Source: Roseiflexus sp. RS-1
GTDB taxonomy: Bacteria > Chloroflexota > Chloroflexia > Chloroflexales > Roseiflexaceae
Direction of reading: 5' to 3'
Assembly (NCBI RefSeq): GCF_000016665.1
Contig: NC_009523.1
Location: forward strand, 1,240,001-1,304,000
DNA length: 64,000 nt
Of this stretch, positions 27,726 through 36,053 are shown piece by piece. Each line of letters opens with the position of its first letter. Positions within the stretch are counted from its first letter, which is position 1. The notes under the pieces are model-generated. The model searched no databases. It had not been told where the DNA came from and saw nothing but the letters and a program-made list of their open reading frames with translations. A program made the position numbers and the translations under genes.

Positions 27726-27754
27726 AGTATACGCATGATGACAGCGACTGTCAA
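27726..27754 (-). promoter_or_regulatory. Promoter of the TPP-riboswitch operon
   Basis: On the minus strand TTGACA (27754-27749), a 17-base spacer, and TATACT (27731-27726). The start would fall a few bases before the riboswitch. Confidence 0.8.
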
Positions 27755-27799
27755 GACGCTGTGCAACATTCCTGTCGGATGCTGGCAGGATTGAGAGGA

Positions 27800-28594
27800 C
27801 TACGGACGCAATCCGCGGGCGCGCAGATGGGCATCGAGCCAGGCGGCTTCGTCCGGCGTCAGGTCGGGAGGCGGCGGCGGTTGGCGGTAATCGATCCGCA
27901 GATCGTAGCGCGCATTGCGATACACCTGGTGCAGCAGTTGGGTGAGCGGCAGCGGCGTATCCGGGTCGGGGCGACGCAGCGGCACGGGAACGGTGGGCAG
28001 CGGTCGGTCGAGCGGGCAAACCCAGATATCGACGGCGGGCCAGCGTTCGGCGCGACTGAGGAAGACGAAGTAAGGCGCGGGAGGGAGCGGGTCGGGGCGC
28101 GCCAGGCGCGGACGCCGACCGCCGCGCAGCAGGTCGATTTCGAGCAAATGGACGCCGCTGCGAAACAGGTCCTGCCGCTTCTGCTCGTAAGCGTCGGCGC
28201 CGTCAGGCGTGGGGCGCTTGTTGGCCGGGGAGAGGAGTTCGATGGCAGTGACGAGGGTCTCATCGGCGACGGCGCGGAGTTCGACGCGGGCATAGCGGGT
28301 GGGAATGTCGAGGAGCGCCGCGCCGGTGAGCGACGGGGCGTCGACGGCGGCGGGCAGGACGGCGACGGCGGCAGGGTCGCGTTCATAGACGCCGACATCG
28401 GGAACGAGCGCACGGCGCGGGGCGGCGATCTCAATCTGCTCAAGCGCGACGTAGGGCGTGATCTGCGCAATGTACCCCGGCGCAATCCGCGCCTGAAGAT
28501 AGTCGCGTATAGCAGTAATCAGCCCGATATGGACATCGGGCCACAGGCTTGATCGCTCCAGATACGGATCCATCCCCGGAAACGGCGGTTCCAT
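27800..28594 (-). CDS. DUF4058 family protein, copy 1
   Basis: A 264-aa protein. MEPPFPGMDPYLE at the N terminus, VTAIELLSPANKRP in the middle and DLFRSGVHLLEIDLLRGG are the DUF4058 hallmarks. This family is common in cyanobacteria and Chloroflexota and of unknown function; it has a nuclease-like E...K-rich core, which is only a suggestion. AGGAGGTGCGT precedes the ATG at 28594. It is the last of three tandem copies with a unit length of 864 bp, nearly identical in sequence to copy 2, so the duplication is recent. Confidence 0.9.
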   Translation of the reverse strand: MEPPFPGMDPYLERSSLWPDVHIGLITAIRDYLQARIAPGYIAQITPYVALEQIEIAAPRRALVPDVGVYERDPAAVAVLPAAVDAPSLTGAALLDIPTRYARVELRAVADETLVTAIELLSPANKRPTPDGADAYEQKRQDLFRSGVHLLEIDLLRGGRRPRLARPDPLPPAPYFVFLSRAERWPAVDIWVCPLDRPLPTVPVPLRRPDPDTPLPLTQLLHQVYRNARYDLRIDYRQPPPPPDLTPDEAAWLDAHLRARGLRP

Positions 28595-28663
28595 ACGCAC
28601 CTCCTGCTGCGTTATGATACCACGCTCCGCCCGCTCGCGCATTGCCGACGAAGGGCAGGTTGG

Positions 28664-29458
28664 CTACGGACGCAAGCCGCAGGCGCGCAGATGGGCATCG
28701 AGCCAGGCGGCTTCGTCCGGCGTCAGGTCGGGAGGCGGCGGCGGTTGGCGGTAATCGATCCGCAGATCGTAGCGCGCATTGCGATACACCTGGTGCAGCA
28801 GTTGGGTGAGCGGCAGCGGCGTATCCGGGTCGGGGCGACGCAGCGGCACGGGAACGGTGGGCAGCGGTCGGTCGAGCGGGCAAACCCAGATATCGACGGC
28901 GGGCCAGCGTTCGGCGCGACTGAGGAAGACGAAGTAAGGCGCGGGAGGGAGCGGGTCGGGGCGCGCCAGGCGCGGACGCCGACCGCCGCGCAGCAGGTCG
29001 ATTTCGAGCAGATGGACGCCGCTGCGAAACAGGTCCTGCCGCTTCTGCTCGTAAGCGTCGGCGCCGTCGGGAGTAGGGCGCTTGTTGGCGGGGGAGAGAA
29101 GTTCGATGGCGGTGACGAGGGTCTCATCGGCGACGGCGCGGATTTCGACACGGGCATAGCGAGTAGGAATGTCGAGGAGCGCCGCGCCGGTGAGCGACGG
29201 GGCGTCGATGGCGGCGGGCAGGACGGCGACGGCGGCAGGGTCGCGTTCATAGACGCCGACATCGGGGACGAGCGCACGGCGCGGGGCGGCGATCTCAATC
29301 TGCTCCAGCGCAACATAGGGGGCGATCTGCGCAATGTACCCCGGCGCGATCCGCGCCTGAAGATAGTCACAGATGGCGCTGATGATCCGATGGTGAACAT
29401 CGGGCCACAGGCTTGATCGTTCCAGATACGGATCCATCCCCGGAAACGGCGGTTCCAT
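28664..29458 (-). CDS. DUF4058 family protein, copy 2
   Basis: A 264-aa protein that differs from copy 1 at only a few positions (for example IGLITAIRDY versus HRIISAICDY near residue 22, and LRARGLRP versus LRACGLRP at the end). The upstream region and ribosome site (CAGGAGGCGCGT) are duplicated as well. It starts at ATG 29458. The product is presumably redundant with copy 1. Confidence 0.9.
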   Translation of the reverse strand: MEPPFPGMDPYLERSSLWPDVHHRIISAICDYLQARIAPGYIAQIAPYVALEQIEIAAPRRALVPDVGVYERDPAAVAVLPAAIDAPSLTGAALLDIPTRYARVEIRAVADETLVTAIELLSPANKRPTPDGADAYEQKRQDLFRSGVHLLEIDLLRGGRRPRLARPDPLPPAPYFVFLSRAERWPAVDIWVCPLDRPLPTVPVPLRRPDPDTPLPLTQLLHQVYRNARYDLRIDYRQPPPPPDLTPDEAAWLDAHLRACGLRP

Positions 29459-29527
29459 ACGCGCCTCCTGCTGCGTTATGATACCACGCTCTACCGGCTC
29501 GCGCATCGCCGACGAAGGGCAGGTCGG

Positions 29528-30316
29528 TTACGGACGCAAGCCGCAGGCGCGCAGATGGGCATCGAGCCAGGCGGCTTCGTCCGGCGTCAGGTCGGGGGGC
29601 GGCGGCGGTTGGCGGTAATCGATCTCAAGATCGTAGCGCGCTCGACGATAGGTTTCGCGGATTGCCGCACCAATATCGAGGCGCACATCAGGATCGGGCG
29701 CCTGCAACGGAACCGGTACTGGCGTCATCGGCGTGCGCAGCGACAGGGGCCAGATGTCGATATACGGGCGGCGCTGCACACGACTGAGGAAGATGAAATA
29801 CGACGCTTCAGGCAATGGGCGTGCAACCTGTGGACGCTTACCGCCGCGCAACAGGTCGATTTCGAGGAGGTGCGCCGTGCTAAAAAAAATCTCCTGGCGT
29901 TTTTTCTCGTAAGCGTCGGCGCCATCGAGGCCAGGGCGCTTGTTCGCCGGGGAGAGGAGTTCAATCGCAGTAACCAGCGTCTGATCGCGTACCGTGCGAA
30001 TCTCAATGCGACCATACTCGACCGGAACGAGCATTGCTGCCGGCGGACTCAGCGGGGCTTCTTCGACCACGGCAACGCCTGTGTACGGCAGGTTGAGATG
30101 ATCACGATCAAGAACCGCAACATCCGGTGCAATCTTGCGCACCGGCGCGATCTCGACGCTCTCGAAGGCGACGTATGGCGTAATAACCGCCCGGTAGCGC
30201 GGTGGAAGTTGCTCCTGAATCTGGTCGCAGAAAACCGTAATCAGGCGATGATGAACATCGGGCCATAAGCCGGGATCTTCAAGATACGGATCCATCCCCG
30301 GAAACGGCGGTTCCAT
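29528..30316 (-). CDS. DUF4058 family protein, copy 3 (divergent)
   Basis: A 262-aa protein, first of the trio in transcription order. It shares MEPPFPGMDPYLE and the core IELLSPANKRP with the other two but differs widely in between (VITPYVAFESVEIAPVRKIA, SYFIFLSRVQRRPYIDIWPL). The last 30 residues (RQPPPPPDLTPDEAAWLDAH, then LRACGLRP) and the DNA beneath them are again almost identical to copy 2, which implies gene conversion or unequal recombination at the 3' ends. AGGAGGCGCGT precedes the ATG. Confidence 0.9.
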   Translation of the reverse strand: MEPPFPGMDPYLEDPGLWPDVHHRLITVFCDQIQEQLPPRYRAVITPYVAFESVEIAPVRKIAPDVAVLDRDHLNLPYTGVAVVEEAPLSPPAAMLVPVEYGRIEIRTVRDQTLVTAIELLSPANKRPGLDGADAYEKKRQEIFFSTAHLLEIDLLRGGKRPQVARPLPEASYFIFLSRVQRRPYIDIWPLSLRTPMTPVPVPLQAPDPDVRLDIGAAIRETYRRARYDLEIDYRQPPPPPDLTPDEAAWLDAHLRACGLRP

Positions 30317-30764
30317 ACGCGCCTCCTGTGTGGTGCAAGTTCCATGATAACACAGACGCGTATACTATAGCAGTTCCCATTGAGGTTGAACCAATTGGAC
30401 CGGGTTGAACACTCCCAGAATCGCGCTCCCGACACGGTGACCGAAATGATGAAGATTGAAAATTAAATCCGCTATACTGCGCTAGCCGTGGGGCTGAAGC
30501 CCTCGGCTAACCAGGGCAAAGCCCGCCTGCGCGGGCTACACCGGATTATTTATTCAAAGACCATAATTTCGGTCTACGCTCTGCCGGAAACGGGCATCTC
30601 ACGCGACACGGCGGATAGGAACAATGGTCAATGTATCTGAGAAATGCTATAAAAAAGTAATCCTGACTACAGCAGCGCAGCAGGCGTAGCATGGATGGAA
30701 ATCTCTGCGCGCCCGGCGCCTCTGCGGTGCGCTTTTGCGGCAAAGGACTCACTGCGCATGTCGA
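30317..30764. repeat. Intergenic region: MITE A interrupted by MITE B
   Basis: MITE A ends are at about 30366 (TATAGCAGTTCCCA) and 30651 (TGAGAAATGCTATA). Its central palindrome, read as CCGAAATGAATTTCGG in the intact copy at 54663, is split after CCGAAATG. The insert runs from ATGAAGATTGAAAATTAAAT to ATTTATTCAAAGACCATAAT (about 30447-30567), which is a full MITE B. The stretch 30652-30764 shows no gene. Confidence 0.75.
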
Positions 30765-30793
30765 TTGACGAAATCGCGTTGGGATGCTATACT
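30765..30793 (+). promoter_or_regulatory. Promoter of the infC-rpmI-rplT operon
   Basis: TTGACG (30765-30770), a 17-base spacer, TATACT (30788-30793). The predicted start near 30800 gives a leader of about 65 bases. Confidence 0.75.
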
Positions 30794-30864
30794 TACCTTC
30801 ACATCGCGTCTTTTCGGCGCGGTTTGTTTTCTGTTGCTGTCACGATTTTGAAAGGAGCGCTGCA

Positions 30865-31500
30865 ATTAGAGACCGGCTTCGTATCAACAATCGCATTCGC
30901 GCCCGCGAAGTGCGCTTGATTGATGAAAACGGCGCGCAGATCGGCATTGTGTCGATCCGCGACGCGCTATCCATGGCGGAAGAGCGCGGGCTTGATCTGG
31001 TCGAAGTTGCGCCAAACGCCGTCCCGCCCGTCTGTCGCATTCTGGATTACGGCAAATTTCGCTACGAGCAATCGAAGAAAGAGCGCGAGGCGCGCAAGAA
31101 CCAGAAGCAGGTGGAGGTCAAGCAGATCCGACTGGAACCGAAGACTGATGATCACGATCTTGAAGTCAAAGCCAAACAGGCGCGGCGATTTCTCCTGGAA
31201 GGCGACAAAGTCAAGTTCAATCTGCGGTTCCGCGGGCGCGAGATCTTTCATCAGGAGATTGGGCTGGAAATGCTGGAACGCATGGCGGAGGAACTGCGCG
31301 ACATCTCGGTCGTCGAGCAGCGGCCAACGATGGAAGGGCGCGTGTTGACATTATTACTTGCGCCGAATCAGAAAGCCAAAACGCAGGCGCAGCGCGAACG
31401 GCAGCAGCAGACATCTCGCAGTACAACGTCATCGGTAGCGAAGGTCAGCGCGCCCGCGTCTGATGCAGCGCCCGACGATCAGGCTGACGAAGAGGATTGA
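30865..31500 (+). CDS. infC: Translation initiation factor IF-3 (AUU start)
   Basis: Binds the 30S subunit, blocks premature subunit joining and checks start codon and initiator tRNA. The coding sequence opens ATT-AGA-GAC-CGG-CTT-CGT-ATC-AAC (RDRLRINNRIRAREVRLI), preceded by AAAGGAG seven bases upstream, so the start is the rare AUU codon. AUU in infC is known to give autoregulation because IF-3 discriminates against it. The N domain (IRDALSMAEERGLDLVEVAP), linker and C domain (KQIRLEPKTDDHDLEVKAKQ, VKFNLRFRGREI) are complete. The 211-aa product has a Ser/Thr/Gln-rich acidic tail of about 35 residues beyond the usual end. First gene of the infC-rpmI-rplT operon. Confidence 0.95.
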   Translation: MRDRLRINNRIRAREVRLIDENGAQIGIVSIRDALSMAEERGLDLVEVAPNAVPPVCRILDYGKFRYEQSKKEREARKNQKQVEVKQIRLEPKTDDHDLEVKAKQARRFLLEGDKVKFNLRFRGREIFHQEIGLEMLERMAEELRDISVVEQRPTMEGRVLTLLLAPNQKAKTQAQRERQQQTSRSTTSSVAKVSAPASDAAPDDQADEED

Positions 31501-31504
31501 ACGC

Positions 31505-31717
31505 ATGCCCAAAATGAAAACCCATAAAGGCGCGGCGAAGCGGTTCCGGTTGACTGGCTCAGGCAAGATGGTTCGCACTGCCGGTCGTCGTGGTCACTTC
31601 CGTCGCCGTATGTCGTTGCGCATTTTGCAACACCTTGATCGAACGTTCGAAGTGCATAAGAGTGTTCAGCGCCGCCTGCGCCGTGCGTTGCCGTACATTG
31701 CGAAGCATAGCCGGTAA
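31505..31717 (+). CDS. rpmI: 50S ribosomal protein L35
   Basis: A 70-aa basic protein. MPKMKTHKGAAKRFRLTGSG and the following KMVRTAGRRGHF match the L35 N-terminal signature, and RALPYIAKH the end. It starts four bases after the infC stop. The order infC-rpmI-rplT is the standard bacterial operon. Confidence 0.96.
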   Translation: MPKMKTHKGAAKRFRLTGSGKMVRTAGRRGHFRRRMSLRILQHLDRTFEVHKSVQRRLRRALPYIAKHSR

Positions 31718-31752
31718 AGGGAGCGCCTGTTAGTATATAAGGATCAGGTTGT

Positions 31753-32106
31753 ATGGCTCGCGTCAAACGTGGCGTCATGGTGCGTAAGCGCCACAAAAAG
31801 TTGCTCGAACAGGCAAAAGGGTATCGCGGCAGTCGCAGTCGCCGCGTCAAGGTGGCGCGCGAAACGGTGATGAAGGCGCTCTGGTATGCCTATCGCGACC
31901 GGCGCAACCGCAAGCGTGATTTTCGCCGCCTCTGGATTGTGCGTATCAATGCCGCCGCCCGAATGCACGGCATGTCGTATAGCCGCTTTATGAACGGTCT
32001 CAAGCGCGCTGGCATCGATCTTGATCGCAAGATTCTCGCCGATATGGCGGTGCGCGACCCGGCGGCGTTTAGCCGCGTCGTCGAACAGGCGCGACAGGCG
32101 GTGTGA
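31753..32106 (+). CDS. rplT: 50S ribosomal protein L20
   Basis: A 117-aa protein of normal length. [60 protein letters not shown] and [20 protein letters not shown] are diagnostic. L20 binds 23S rRNA early in 50S assembly and in other bacteria represses rpmI-rplT. AAGGATCAGG precedes the ATG. The stop overlaps the start of the next gene. Confidence 0.97.
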   Translation: MARVKRGVMVRKRHKKLLEQAKGYRGSRSRRVKVARETVMKALWYAYRDRRNRKRDFRRLWIVRINAAARMHGMSYSRFMNGLKRAGIDLDRKILADMAVRDPAAFSRVVEQARQAV

Positions 32107-32891
32107 TTACCAGTCCGGCGAATCAGCACGTTAAGCGTATCCGCTCGCTGGCTTCCGATCGTCACGAACGCCGCCGCGAGCGGATGCTTGTGCTTGAAGG
32201 GGTGCGCCTGGTCGCCGATGCGCTCGAGAGTGGCGCCACACTGACCCTGACGCTCTATGCGCCGGATCAGTTGCAACTCACGCCAGCAGGCGCAGCGCTG
32301 TTGCAAAAGTTGCGCTACCTGCCCGCCAGTTATGAGGCGACGCCGCAGGTGGTCGCTGCGGCGTCGGATACCGTTCATCCGCAGGGTGTTGTGGCGCTGG
32401 CTTCGTGGCCCCATGTCGCGCCTGGCAAACCCGGCTTATTGCTGGTGATCGACGCTGTGCAGGACCCCGGCAATCTGGGAACGTTGCTGCGCAGCGCTGA
32501 AGCGGTCGGCGTGGCGCAGGTGCTGTGCAGTGTCGGAACGGTCGATCTCTATGCGCCGAAAGTGGTGCGCAGCGCAATGGGGGCGCACTTCCGCCTGGCG
32601 ATGGAACAGGATTTGTCGTGGGACGCGATCGGTGAGCGCCTGGCGTCGGTTGATCACGTGTATGCCGCCGATCCGGAGGCGCGTATGCCCTACTACGCCG
32701 CCGACTGGCGTCAACCATCGGCGCTGCTGGTCGGGAATGAAGCGCACGGCTTGAGCGATGCAGCGCGTCGTCTGGCGACGAAGCAGATTGCCATCCCGAT
32801 GCGCGGCGGAACCGAATCGCTCAATGTTGCAGTCGCGGCGAGCGTGATACTTTTCGAGGCGCTGCGACAGCGTACTCTGGGACGCAGTTAG
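32103..32891 (+). CDS. TrmH/SpoU family RNA 2'-O-ribose methyltransferase
   Basis: A 262-aa SPOUT enzyme starting at GTG 32103, overlapping rplT by four bases. N-terminal [20 protein letters not shown] and [15 protein letters not shown] form the substrate-binding L30-like domain. The catalytic part has the three SpoU motifs: [39 protein letters not shown], and [14 protein letters not shown] with [20 protein letters not shown]. It forms the trefoil-knot SAM site. The likely target is 23S rRNA, given its place behind rplT and its RlmB/TsnR-like length; the exact nucleotide is not predictable from here. Confidence 0.92.
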   Translation: MITSPANQHVKRIRSLASDRHERRRERMLVLEGVRLVADALESGATLTLTLYAPDQLQLTPAGAALLQKLRYLPASYEATPQVVAAASDTVHPQGVVALASWPHVAPGKPGLLLVIDAVQDPGNLGTLLRSAEAVGVAQVLCSVGTVDLYAPKVVRSAMGAHFRLAMEQDLSWDAIGERLASVDHVYAADPEARMPYYAADWRQPSALLVGNEAHGLSDAARRLATKQIAIPMRGGTESLNVAVAASVILFEALRQRTLGRS

Positions 32892-32894
32892 TAC

Positions 32895-33136
32895 TGACAG
32901 GGCTGTGACGAAGCGAGTAGGCGGGTGAGAGCGGACAGAGAGCGAGGGCCAAAGGGTGGAAGCCGTCGCCGTGACTCCCCGCTGAAGTTCCCTTCTGAGC
33001 CGCGATGGGGAAAGGAAGTGGAGACTGCCTGGTCTCCGCAGGCGCCGAGTAGTCATCGCCGGTTGCCCGCCGTTAGCAGGGCTATGAGGGTAGGGTCGCG
33101 CTACGCGCCTCTGCCGAATCAGGGTGGTACCACGGG
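32895..33136 (+). ncRNA. T-box leader of the phenylalanyl-tRNA synthetase operon
   Basis: The 300-base gap before pheS holds a T-box riboswitch. The 5' part has TGACGAAGCGAGTAGG (stem I motif). The antiterminator core AGGGTGGTACCACGG at about 33121-33135 is an almost canonical T-box, and a terminator with a T run follows. T-boxes sense uncharged tRNA; the downstream genes indicate tRNA-Phe. Candidate TTC specifier codons occur at 32988 and 32993, but I could not fold stem I to decide between them. Confidence 0.92.
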
Positions 33137-33170
33137 CCACGCCTCGTCCCTGGCGAGTGCGTGGTTTTTT
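33137..33170 (+). terminator. T-box terminator before pheS
   Basis: CCACGCCTCG pairs with CGAGTGCGTGG (one bulge) across a short loop and is followed by TTTTTT. It competes with the antiterminator that uses the T-box sequence just upstream. Confidence 0.85.
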
Positions 33171-33192
33171 GTTGAACGCGGAGGATACGAGG

Positions 33193-34236
33193 ATGTCGCT
33201 GATCGATCAGTTGAACCAACTCGAATACGAAGCCCTCGCAGCGCTGGAACAGATCGCCGATCTGACCGCGCTTGCGGAGTGGAAGAGTGCGTACCTGGGC
33301 AAACAGGGCGCGCTTTCTCGCCTGAGCCGCGGACTCGGTGCGCTTCCGGCGGAAGAACGTCCGGTCGCTGGCGCACGCTTCAATGCTGCGCGCGCGACGC
33401 TCGAACAGGCGCTCGAACGCGCCGAGGCGCAGTTAAAGCGTATTGCCCGTCAGCATGCCTTCGAAGCCGACCAGGTCGATGTTACCCTCCCCGGTCGTGC
33501 GCCTGCCGTTGGTCGGTTGCATCCGACCACCCAGATGCTCCGCACCATCTACGGCATTTTGGGTGAGATGGGATTCCAGGTCTGGGAAAGCCCGGAAGTC
33601 GAAACCGATGAGTTCAACTTTCAGTTGCTCAACATGCCGCCCGACCATCCGGCGCGTGATATGTGGGATACGTTCTATGTCGAAACGGCGCCCGGCGAGC
33701 CGACGCTGCTGCTCCGCACCCACACGTCTCCAGGGCAGATCTATGCGATGCGCGCCAATGCGCCCAATCCGGTGCGCGCGATTCTGCCCGGCAAATGCTA
33801 CCGCTACGAACAGGTGACCGCACGCCACGAGATGCAGTTTTATCAGGTGGAAGGGATTGCAATCGGGGAGCAGATTTCTTTTTCGGACTTGAAGGGCACG
33901 CTGGTGGCGTTTGCTGAACGACTGTACGGCAAAGGAGTGAAAACGCGCTTCCGTCCCAGTTACTTCCCATTCACCGAGCCGAGCGTCGAGTTCGACATCG
34001 AATGTTTTCTGTGCGGCGGTGCAGGATGTCGCGTGTGCAAGCAGTCGGGCTGGCTCGAAATCCTTGGGGCGGGGATGATCCATCCAGTTGTGCTGCGCAA
34101 CGGCGGGTATGACCCCGATACGGTCAGCGGCTTCGCGTTCGGCATGGGACCGGAGCGGATGGCGATGCTGCGCTATGGCATCGATGATATTCGCTGGTTC
34201 TTCAGCGGTGATGAACGGTTCTTGCAACAATTCTGA
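33193..34236 (+). CDS. pheS: Phenylalanine-tRNA ligase alpha subunit
   Basis: A 347-aa class II synthetase subunit that carries the aminoacylation site. The N-terminal coiled coil is LEQIADLTALAEWKSAYLGK. Motif 1-3 signatures are present: HPTTQMLRTIYGILGEMGFQ, LLLRTHTSPGQIYAMRANAP, GKCYRYEQVTARHEMQFYQV, and C-terminal SGFAFGMGPERMAMLRYGID. ECFLCGGAGCRVCKQSGWLE holds the cysteine insertion common in many PheS. Start ATG 33193 follows ACGAGG. Controlled by the T-box leader. The stop TGA shares its last base with the start of the next gene. Confidence 0.97.
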   Translation: MSLIDQLNQLEYEALAALEQIADLTALAEWKSAYLGKQGALSRLSRGLGALPAEERPVAGARFNAARATLEQALERAEAQLKRIARQHAFEADQVDVTLPGRAPAVGRLHPTTQMLRTIYGILGEMGFQVWESPEVETDEFNFQLLNMPPDHPARDMWDTFYVETAPGEPTLLLRTHTSPGQIYAMRANAPNPVRAILPGKCYRYEQVTARHEMQFYQVEGIAIGEQISFSDLKGTLVAFAERLYGKGVKTRFRPSYFPFTEPSVEFDIECFLCGGAGCRVCKQSGWLEILGAGMIHPVVLRNGGYDPDTVSGFAFGMGPERMAMLRYGIDDIRWFFSGDERFLQQF

Positions 34237-36044
34237 TGAATGCCTCGTCGCCGCTCATCGCATTGGTTGGGTTATTTCTGGCGCTGTGTGTGGTGTACAA
34301 CGCCGTGACGCCGCTCGGTGAGGGACCGGACGAGCCGGGGCATGCGGCGTATGTGTTCTTTCTGGCGCGCGAGGGGCGTCTGCCGGTGCAATGTTCGCCG
34401 CCCTGCGCCAGTGATGTGCCAGGATCGGGGCATCATCCGCCGCTTGCATATCTGCTGGCGATGCCTGCGGCGCTCTGGTTGCCGCCAACGCTGCGTACCT
34501 TCGATCTGCCCGGTAATCCACGCTTTACCTGGGCAGGCGGCGATCAGGTGAACGCGGTGGCGCACGGGAGCCGCGAACAGTGGCCCTGGGACGCACAGGT
34601 GTGGTCCTGGCGATTGGCGCGCCTGGCGTCGAGTCTGGCCGGCGCGGCGACGATCATCTTTACCTGTCTGGCGGCGGATGCGCTGCATCGTCGCCTGAAC
34701 AACGATCCGGCGCGTGGGAACAGCGACCAGAAGGCGCTGCTGGCAGCCGCACTGGTTGCGTTCAACCCGCAGTTCATCTTCACATCGTCGCTGGTGACGA
34801 ATGATGCGCTGCTGGCGGCGCTCGGCGCGGCGCTTCTCTGGCTGTTCATCAGCAGTCCGCGGTCGCTGCCGCATACGGCGCTGATCGGAACGATCCTGGG
34901 AATGGCGCTGATCACCAAACAGAGTGCGCTGCTCTTTCTACCGCTTGCGCTTGCCTGGTGCGCAACCGGCGGCGTCCGGCAACGATGCGCAGCCGCGATC
35001 CCGGTTCCTGCTGCGCTGCTGGTGGTTACTGGCGTCGCAGGACTGGTTGGCGGTTGGTGGTATGTGCGCAACTGGATTCTGTACGGCGATCCGCTCGGTT
35101 TGCAGGCGTTTCGGGTGGAGTTCACAACGCAGGCGTTCGAGGTGACCAACCCGGCAGCCTGGACAGGTGCGCTGACGACCCTGCATGAATCGTTCTGGGC
35201 GCGCTTCGGCTGGATGAACCTGCCAGCGCCAGCATGGACGATGCTGGTCTATACGCTGGTGATCGCGGCAGCGGCTGCCGGGTGGATACGACGTTCGATC
35301 CGACCGCACCAGATAACGTGCGCATGGAACTGGCAGCTTGCGGCGTTGCCGCTGCTGGCGTTCCTGTGGGTGGTGAGTTTCGCTCTGACCGCCGGGCTGG
35401 TTGCCTGGCAGGGACGGATGCTCTTTCCTGCGCTGGCAGCGATTGCGATCCTGATTGCGTGTGGTCTGGGAGTGTGGATCCGTGGCCGTGTACTGACGCT
35501 CACGATCATTATCGGAATGGCGGGACTGGCCGCCTGGCTGCCGTTCGGTGTCATTCAACCGGCGTATCCACGGCAGACCCTTGCGGCAGAAGCGGCGCGC
35601 AACTGGGAAGGTATCGACACCTATGCGCGGTTTGCCCGTTCGACCGAACCCGGTGCCGTCATTCGCCGCTGGCGGATCGACGGAACGCCGCGCCCTGGCG
35701 CAACCATCGAAGTGGCGCTGCTGTGGCACGCACGCTCACGCCAGGATCGCGACTGGTGGACATTCGTTCACCTGGTCGATGACAACCGACGGATTGTCGC
35801 CGAGGATAACCGCGAACCACGCGACGGCGCGTACCCGATGTCGCAATGGGTTGCTGGCGATTGGGTGGAGGCGCGCTACACGCTCGCCATTCCCGCCGAT
35901 CTGCCGCCCGGATCATATGCGCTCTGGGTTGGGTTGTGGGACCCGGCGACCGGACGGCGCGCTGCGTTCTTCGATGATGATAATGTCTACGACCCTGATA
36001 GTGATCATGTCGTGCTCACCACACTGGTTATCACCGGACAATAA
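34236..36044 (+). CDS. GT-C type membrane glycosyltransferase-like protein inside the pheST operon
   Basis: A 602-aa polytopic protein with about ten hydrophobic segments. The first periplasmic loop has PLGEGPDEPGHAAYVFFLAR, with the D-E motif characteristic of GT-C enzymes (ArnT/PMT/DUF2142-like) that use polyprenyl-phosphate sugars. Later segments (AALVAFNPQFIFTSSLVTND, GMALITKQSALLFLPLALAW) match the same class. The last 130 residues form an extracytoplasmic beta domain (TIEVALLWHARSRQDRDWWT, PPGSYALWVGLWDPATGRR). It starts on the last base of the pheS stop (TGATG) and ends nine bases before pheT, so it is co-translated with the synthetase subunits. Donor and acceptor are unknown. Confidence 0.8.
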   Translation: MNASSPLIALVGLFLALCVVYNAVTPLGEGPDEPGHAAYVFFLAREGRLPVQCSPPCASDVPGSGHHPPLAYLLAMPAALWLPPTLRTFDLPGNPRFTWAGGDQVNAVAHGSREQWPWDAQVWSWRLARLASSLAGAATIIFTCLAADALHRRLNNDPARGNSDQKALLAAALVAFNPQFIFTSSLVTNDALLAALGAALLWLFISSPRSLPHTALIGTILGMALITKQSALLFLPLALAWCATGGVRQRCAAAIPVPAALLVVTGVAGLVGGWWYVRNWILYGDPLGLQAFRVEFTTQAFEVTNPAAWTGALTTLHESFWARFGWMNLPAPAWTMLVYTLVIAAAAAGWIRRSIRPHQITCAWNWQLAALPLLAFLWVVSFALTAGLVAWQGRMLFPALAAIAILIACGLGVWIRGRVLTLTIIIGMAGLAAWLPFGVIQPAYPRQTLAAEAARNWEGIDTYARFARSTEPGAVIRRWRIDGTPRPGATIEVALLWHARSRQDRDWWTFVHLVDDNRRIVAEDNREPRDGAYPMSQWVAGDWVEARYTLAIPADLPPGSYALWVGLWDPATGRRAAFFDDDNVYDPDSDHVVLTTLVITGQ

Positions 36045-36053
36045 GGAGTTCAT

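Noticed and set aside
32892-33192. tRNA gene in the gap before pheS
   Set aside because: No cloverleaf or TTCRA-type T-arm is seen; the T-box core and terminator account for the conserved look.
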